A stretch of 64,000 nucleotides of DNA from Linum tenue (lineage: Eukaryota > Streptophyta > Magnoliopsida > Malpighiales > Linaceae). A model generated the notes under the pieces. It was not told where the DNA came from, ran no database searches, and saw only the letters and a program-made list of their open reading frames with translations. The DNA lies in contig CAMGYJ010000010.1 of assembly GCA_946122785.1 (NCBI GenBank), positions 9,213,467-9,277,466 on the forward strand. Direction: 5' to 3'. Positions 58,807 to 64,000 of the stretch are shown here, piece by piece. The translations under genes were made by a program, and so were the position numbers. Each line of letters starts with the position of its first letter. The stretch's first letter is position 1.

Positions 58807-59566
58807 CAAAGCAGTCAAAATCGGGATTTTACCTAAAATTGAAAACTGGGGTAAAATCGGAATCGTAAAATCGAATCGTAGAATCGTAGGATTTTAAGTA
58901 CCATATTGAAATTAATATATAATAATATTAATAAGGTAAATCATTAATAACACAAAGACATATAACATTTAAAATGATAAGTTTCAAGATTAATGTTTCA
59001 AAATCATCATTTTAATTGTTATTTAATGCGTAACTCAAAATAATTTATGAGGAAGGGATATAGCTCATAGCGTTTGGCTCTTGTTTTCATGTTGTGTTTA
59101 GGTAGTTTAACTCAAAGTAGTATTTCGACATCGTCTACTAAGCATGATTTAAAACTAAGAATAAGTGAACTCCAATAAAATAAATACTGTGATTAGTTTG
59201 GTATAATTATATTCATTAATTTATTATTTGTCAATGATGATGTTAATTCTTTCGTATTTACAATATTATGATAGCTGTTTTATCGATGAGTTAAACAAGG
59301 GGAAGGGAAAGAGGTTAAACTAACTCTAATTTATTTATTTTTTCTTTTGAAATGTTCTTTTAATAGGAAAAATATCTGAGAAGATCCCTCTCATTGCCCT
59401 TTCCACCGAAACAATTCTGCTTCTTTTGAATTAGCTCAAACCTCCTATTTTACGATTTTAACGATTTTAATCCCGAATTTTGAACGATTTTAAGGTCCAC
59501 TGATTTTATAGTAAAATCCTAAAATCCTACGATTTTACGATCAAAATCCCGATTTTGACTGCATTG
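58807..59566. mobile_element. hAT-like element, 760 bp, with TIRs and perfect 8-bp TSD
   Basis: Left end CAAAGCAGTCAAAATCGGGA; right end reverse complemented CAATGCAGTCAAAATCGGGA, one mismatch. TSD GTTGGGAG at 58799-58806 and 59567-59574. Subterminal regions carry many CGATTTTA/TAAAATCG motifs in both orientations, as expected for transposase-binding arrays. The AT-rich interior has no coding capacity. Confidence 0.88.
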
Positions 59567-60240
59567 GTTGGGAGGGGGGTATGCATGAATGCTTGTGTGG
59601 AATGTTGTTATTGATTATACTCTCTTACCCCATGAATGTTTAAAAGCTTGATCGAGAGAGTGTGTGCTTTTAGAGTGATTGTGGACGATGATTTAGCATG
59701 TTTTAACCACTTGGAGCCTTGTATGTATGCCAAATTTTTTCAAATTTGAGGGCTCAAAGTTGGCCCCTTTTGCATTATGTGCTTTGAATTGCTAGATTAT
59801 TGTGATGTTATGCATGATAGGGAGGATATTGTAGCGCTGCTGAGGATGTTAAGAGTGAGGAATTTAGTCAATGATTTCCTCCTTGAATATGTTGATATTG
59901 TCCACTATCTAGGTTAGGACATGTGTGCGGGATTCTTTACTTACTTTTGGACTCAGAATGTTTGCAAACATGTGTTCAATTTTGAAAAATCTTTTGAAAA
60001 AAAGAGAGGTTCTCACGTGAGAGGCAACCGAGCATAGTGTTTGAGATAAACCGTCAAAGGGTTTTTCTCTTGGCTCGGAGTGTCATTCGAGGATGTGTTT
60101 AGGGACCGATAGCTTTACCACCTCCTGATCATCTTTCACTACTTACCATTCGTCAAACACCTCTGCTCATCACGGAATTGTATGACAACGTACGAAGTAC
60201 CTTTTAGTGATTCAAGAGACCTCAAGCTCTCGTTTGTATC

Positions 60241-60442
60241 CAACATTTTCAATTACTAATTATTAATAATTAAGTAATGAAAAAAATCTGGCTAATTAGT
60301 GTTTAAGGAAAATTAGTAAATGAAATTAATAAATTATAAAACCCTCCCTTACCCCCGGCGAGCGGCACAGTCAGTCACTCAGTCAGTTACTGAATTCAGC
60401 TCTCTTTCTCTGATCTTTCTGCCTCCGCACCTCCGCACGAAT
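60241..60442 (+). promoter_or_regulatory. RBR gene upstream region and 5' leader
   Basis: AT-rich to about 60340, then a pyrimidine-rich leader (CAGTCACTCAGTCAG) before the ATG at 60443. An upstream in-frame ATG at 60320 lies in AT-rich DNA and gives unusual residues, so 60443 is preferred. Confidence 0.5.
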
Positions 60443-63024
60443 ATGGATTTCGGCGGCGGCGACGATGATCACGAACACTTCCACACTCTCCTCTCCGAGC
60501 ACCACCGAGAACTCATGGCGGCCGAATCACTCGATTCCGACCTCGATTTCGCCTACAGCCTCCAACTGCAGGAAGCCATCAACGCTTCCCTCTCCCTCGT
60601 TCCCTCCACTTCTTCCTCCCCACCACCTCTCCCCGCCACCGCAGTTCTCTTCCCCGAGACAATTGGCGCCACCTCCTCCACCTCCGCTCCCAAGCTCCAG
60701 TCCGACGAAATCGCCAGGCTTCAACAGGAGATCAACGACCGGAGGCAATCCGAATTCGAGATGAAGCGGATGAGGGAGGATCTCAACCGCCGGATCCACG
60801 ATCAGGAGGTCGCGCAGGAGATACTCAGTATCCCCGAAGATGATTGGTTCGATTGGGGGGATGAATTCGAGAGGCCGTTCGGGGAAGGGAGCTCGAAGAC
60901 CACCGCTGTCACAGGGAATCGCCTCGGTGGTGGCGGCATCTTCAGGCTGTATTTCAAGGGTTTGGTCAGTGAAGAGCGGGTTAACGGTCAGACGGTGGTT
61001 TTGGCTGGGATTGGCGTGGCGATATGCGACCCGCTTGAGAATTTGGTTTTTGAGGTTAGGAAGCCACTGATCGGTGAAAGGAGCAGAGGTGCTGCAGAAA
61101 TTAAGGCTCTCATCGAAGGGCTAAACGCCGCTCTTGCGTTGGACCTCAAAAGGATTGTGGTCTTCTATGATTACTATCCACTTTATCAGTTCGTAAGTCT
61201 CACTCTTTCCTATTGAATTCTGCTCTCTGTTTATAATGAATGAATGCGAGAAGTTGCCACATTTTATCTAGGTTATGGTCTCAGTGAAAATGAATTTGAT
61301 TTGACAATCTGAGTTCTTGCAGATCCCGTTCATTTGGTTTATCCTCAACGTGTTATTCCTATTTGTTTCTCTGCCTTCTTTAATGAATGAACATTGTGTC
61401 AAATGCTAATGATCATAACTGGAACAGAGATTTGACTTGACTGTTGTCTCCGGAGTGATGATCTCGAGGAAAATAGAGGCAAATCTTGAATTCATATGTG
61501 ATATGTCTCTGCGTCTGTACGTATTCTCTGGTGTTAAGTTCTTACATTGCTTGGCAAAAAGAAAAAAGAGTTCTTACGTTGATAGCAGCCTTTTCCTCTT
61601 ACGTTAGACATGCTTGGTTCTCTCGTATCAAGTTCTTACCTTGGCTGAACCCTTTTGCTCACCAACCGTTGGTCTTGGTTTTTAGGGTTTAGGTTTAATG
61701 GATTAATCACAAGGAACTTTAACTTTGCAACTGGGGCTTTATTTACTATCTTGGTTTTTTTTGGGCACTGCAGGTTACTGGAAGATGGCCTCCAAAGCAG
61801 CGCAAGGTTGCCATGTCAATGAATCAGGTGTCCATTTTGTACAGAAAATTTGAGTTTTGCAATTCAAGTCTGATACCCCGTTATGCCATCAGACTTGCCT
61901 TTAAGCTTGCCAGGGATTCTATAGTCTCACAGCTCGCAGGAGGGCCTTCAGAATTCGTCCATGCAAAGACTTCTCCTCACGAGACCTGTGTTATCTGTTT
62001 AGAAGATACTGATGTTGATCGCATGTTCTCAGTTGACCAGTGCAGTCATAGGTTCTGTTTTTCATGCATGAAGCAGCATGTAGAGGTGAAGTTGCTTCAT
62101 GGTATGGTGCCTCAATGTCCCAGTGATGGCTGCAAGTCTGAGCTTAAGGTTGACAGCTGTCAGAAGTTTTTGACACCTAAACTCATTGAAACAATGCAGT
62201 TGAGAATAAAGGAAGCTTCAATTCCAGCTACTGAGAAAGTATACTGTCCGTACCCGAAGTGCTCGGCACTAATGTCAAAAAGTGAGGCATATGCTTTTGT
62301 TGGTTCTGAAAGAACCCCTGCTAGGAAATGCTTGAAATGCCATGGCCTTTTCTGTATAGACTGTAAGGTTCCTTGGCATAGTGCTATGGATTGTGATATG
62401 TACAAAAGGGTTAACCCGAACCCTCCTGAAGATGCGAAACTGAAGTTTCTTGCATCGAGGAATCTATGGCGCCAGTGTAAGAAGTGCAACCATATGATTG
62501 AACTTGCGGAAGGTTGTTATCACATGACGTGCAGGTATTCTTCTATTATTGTCCTTATTAGCCTATCTTTGAATTATTTGTCTGGTAACGTACTTTTTGT
62601 TTCGAGTTGTTTTCCAATTGCTGTGGTCGTATTGAATGTTGCTTGCAAATTCTGGAAGCAGGAGCGAATTTCTTGATGCTGCTTTGATAACCAATCTTTC
62701 AAACAATGGTTTACGAACATTCTCCCATGACATCCAATATCAAGACAAATAACACCAATTTAAACTTGTAAATTATAAGTTTTCTTTCGAGGTTCATCTG
62801 ACATATGGTGTTTTCCTCTTTGCTTTTGCCTCAGATGTGGGAACGAATTCTGCTACAACTGTGGTGCTGAGTGGAAGGATAAGAAAGCAACGTGTTCTTG
62901 CCCACTGTGGGTTGAAGATAATATTTTGCACGAAGATGAATTGGGTTTGTCTGACCAGGAGGAACACTTTCAGGAGGATGAGTTCGAGGACTACTGGGAT
63001 ACAGATTCTGATGATTTCTTCTGA
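60443..63024 (+). CDS. RBR-type E3 ubiquitin ligase with N-terminal RNase H-like domain
   Basis: Plant RING-between-RING ligase, passing ubiquitin through a RING2 cysteine. Exons 60443-61192, 61774-62534, 62835-63024; 566 aa. Order: acidic/His-rich N-terminus (MDFGGGDDDHEHFHTLLSEH), Ser/Pro linker, coiled coil (about 90-130), RNase H-like domain about 165-275 (FRLYFKGLVSEERVNG, ERSRGAAEIKALIEGLNAAL, FYDYYPLYQFVTGRW), RING1 from Cys about 322 (CVICLED...CSHRFCFSCM), IBR (YCPYPKCSALM, CLKCHGLFCIDCKVPWH) and RING2 from about 484 (CKKCNHMIELAEGCYHMTCR, CGNEFCYNCGAEW). The Cys of EGCYHM is the expected catalytic Cys. The tail is acidic (DEFEDYWDTDSDDFF). The RNase H-like part has the Glu and Asp of later motifs but not the first catalytic Asp, so it is probably a binding fold. 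Its substrate is unknown. Confidence 0.93.
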
Positions 63025-63427
63025 ACATTTTATGAGAAAGAAATAAACCTACCGAAACATCCCTTCTCGGCTATGGTTTGGACGAAATAAAGAAATCCAA
63101 GATCAAATTGTCGAAAGAATGAATAGCAAATGGCTGGAGCCTGGAGCCCTTAACTGCTTACTCTCTAGTCTCTTCCAGCTCGACTGCAGTCTTTTTTCTT
63201 TTCTTTGTTCTGTTAGGGTGATACCCACTTAGAAGTTGTCAAGTTAGGATTTATTGGGAATGTATAGTTATTTACTTATTTAATTTGTAATTTATTGTTT
63301 TTGTAATTTTAACAGTGAATTCAATAAAAGTGTTTAATGGTAGGTTACTGTGTATACAGCTTGCTTCAACAAAGGACGGAACGAAGTGAATTGAACAAAG
63401 GTGAAATCCTCTTTCCTCACTATTTAG
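63025..63427 (+). other. RBR gene 3' UTR and terminator region
   Basis: T-rich tail with an AATAAA candidate at 63323-63328; ends at the hAT terminus. Confidence 0.5.
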
Positions 63428-64000
63428 TAGGGGTGGGCATTGGGTGGGTCGGGTGGATTTTGACCATAAAATGCACCCACCCGCGCTTAAATGGATTGAT
63501 AATTTTTAACCCACCACCCACCCACATTTAGTCTCGGGTTGGGTCGGGCGGATGGTGGATGATGCGGGTGGGTTTGTGGGTTCACCCACATTATAATGTA
63601 TATAATATAAAGGAGTCAACTTGAAATGATAATATGTGAAGAGAATCATCGAGGGAAACAAGAAGTTGAAATAGGGCGAAAAATGTCGAATTAGTTCTTA
63701 AATTGGATAGAAATTCTATTATGAAAGAGTTTTCTACAAATTGAGATGATTATTAGGTGCAAGGAACTAAGGAAAATAATTCCACAAAGGAAAGAGCGGC
63801 GATCTAGGCACAAGAATTAGAGGAAAAAGTAAAGGGAATAAGAGGGGATCTCTATTTGGAAGGTTGGCTTTGAGCTTCAAACTCCAGGAGCAGTCCGAGT
63901 TTATATCTAACGTCTCCACTCTCCTCTCTCTAGCGCCAACGACTTTGATCTTTTTGCTGTTGGGTTGAGCGGGTCACCCGCACACTCACCCACAACCCAC
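63428..64000. mobile_element. hAT-like element, left part only (cut by window end)
   Basis: Starts TAGGGGTGGGCATTGGGTGG, a terminal sequence of plant Ac-like hATs (TAGGGRTGGSMA), followed by repeated GGGTCGGGYGG, CGGGTGGGTTT and CACCCAC words as in subterminal arrays. The final bases (CGGGTCACCCGCACACTCAC) look like the opposite subterminal region, but the right TIR and TSD lie beyond 64000. A TSD would start with the bases CTATTTAG just before the element. Confidence 0.7.

Larger units (their letters stand above)
55240..60240 (+). mobile_element. Non-autonomous LTR element, copy B (plus orientation, LTR-less)
   Basis: Begins with a degenerate primer site (TTTTTGACGCTGTTGCCGG, about 55240-55258) followed by TAATCTTAAGTTATTATGAA and GTGTGCCAAGTTTGGCGTTG, the same order as copy A. 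The homology with A runs to 57935. After that copy B continues with a long non-coding 3' part (57950-60240) including a purine-rich CAAGTGTGGGGGTGTATAAG (58322). No 5' or 3' LTR is present. Two hAT-type insertions interrupt it. Confidence 0.75.

Noticed and set aside
60527..60799. Minus-strand Gly-rich open frame within the RBR exon 1
   Set aside because: Shadow of the Ser/Pro/Thr-rich linker of the RBR gene.

Overview
The window is nuclear DNA from a flowering plant, most likely a eudicot. The evidence is genes with many short GT-AG introns, plant-type proteins (cytosolic ascorbate peroxidase, an MPK3-class MAP kinase, a plastid-type carbamoyl-phosphate synthase large subunit, an RNase H-like/RBR fusion) and abundant plant-type LTR retrotransposon and hAT/Mutator-like debris. 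The species cannot be named from the sequence. No bacterial operon, CRISPR array, rRNA or intact tRNA gene was seen.

Five apparently intact host genes were assembled exon by exon. They are: cytosolic ascorbate peroxidase (8586-10650, +, 9 coding exons, 249 aa); an MPK3-like MAP kinase (22462-24142, +, 6 exons, 375 aa); 40S ribosomal protein S23/uS12 (38565-39538, -, 4 exons, 142 aa); the carbamoyl-phosphate synthase large subunit CARB (49205-53501, +, 3 exons, 1193 aa); and an RBR-type E3 ubiquitin ligase with an N-terminal RNase H-like domain (60443-63024, +, 3 exons, 566 aa). They do not form a pathway; each sits alone between repeats.

Layout: 1-4200 is a minus-oriented LTR element with a tRNA-Met-type primer site. 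4200-8130 is AT-rich spacer with an hAT relic and a MITE. APX follows. 11330-16800 holds a retropepsin fragment, LTR-like DNA and a broken Ty3/gypsy pol. 16800-18690 is unassigned. 18690-21650 is an Athila-like LTR with a 253-bp tandem duplication, split by an Ac-like hAT with an 8-bp target duplication. MPK3 follows. 25740-30140 is an Athila-like LTR plus gag-protease. 30140-38560 is a mosaic of an Athila ORF1 relic, an LTR copy, a copia pol, an hAT and a MITE. RPS23 follows. 40140-48350 is a nest of LTR elements upstream of CARB. 53852-55067 is a Mutator-like long-TIR element. 55240-60240 is a second, oppositely oriented copy of the element at 42015-47096, carrying two hAT-type insertions. 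The RBR gene follows, and an hAT is cut by the window end.

The most informative structure is the pair of related, oppositely oriented elements (42015-47096 minus, 55240-60240 plus). Each acts as the empty-site control for insertions in the other. This identifies a 2.9-kb solo LTR with perfect 5-bp target duplications and a 349-bp insertion in the first copy, and an 824-bp Tip100-like hAT in the second. I found no convincing new gene system. The less ordinary observations are the conserved small gag-like/coiled-coil ORFs of that non-autonomous family, palindromic motif clusters in one LTR, tRNA-like Pol III boxes inside transposons, and two MPK3 introns whose retention would keep the reading frame open.
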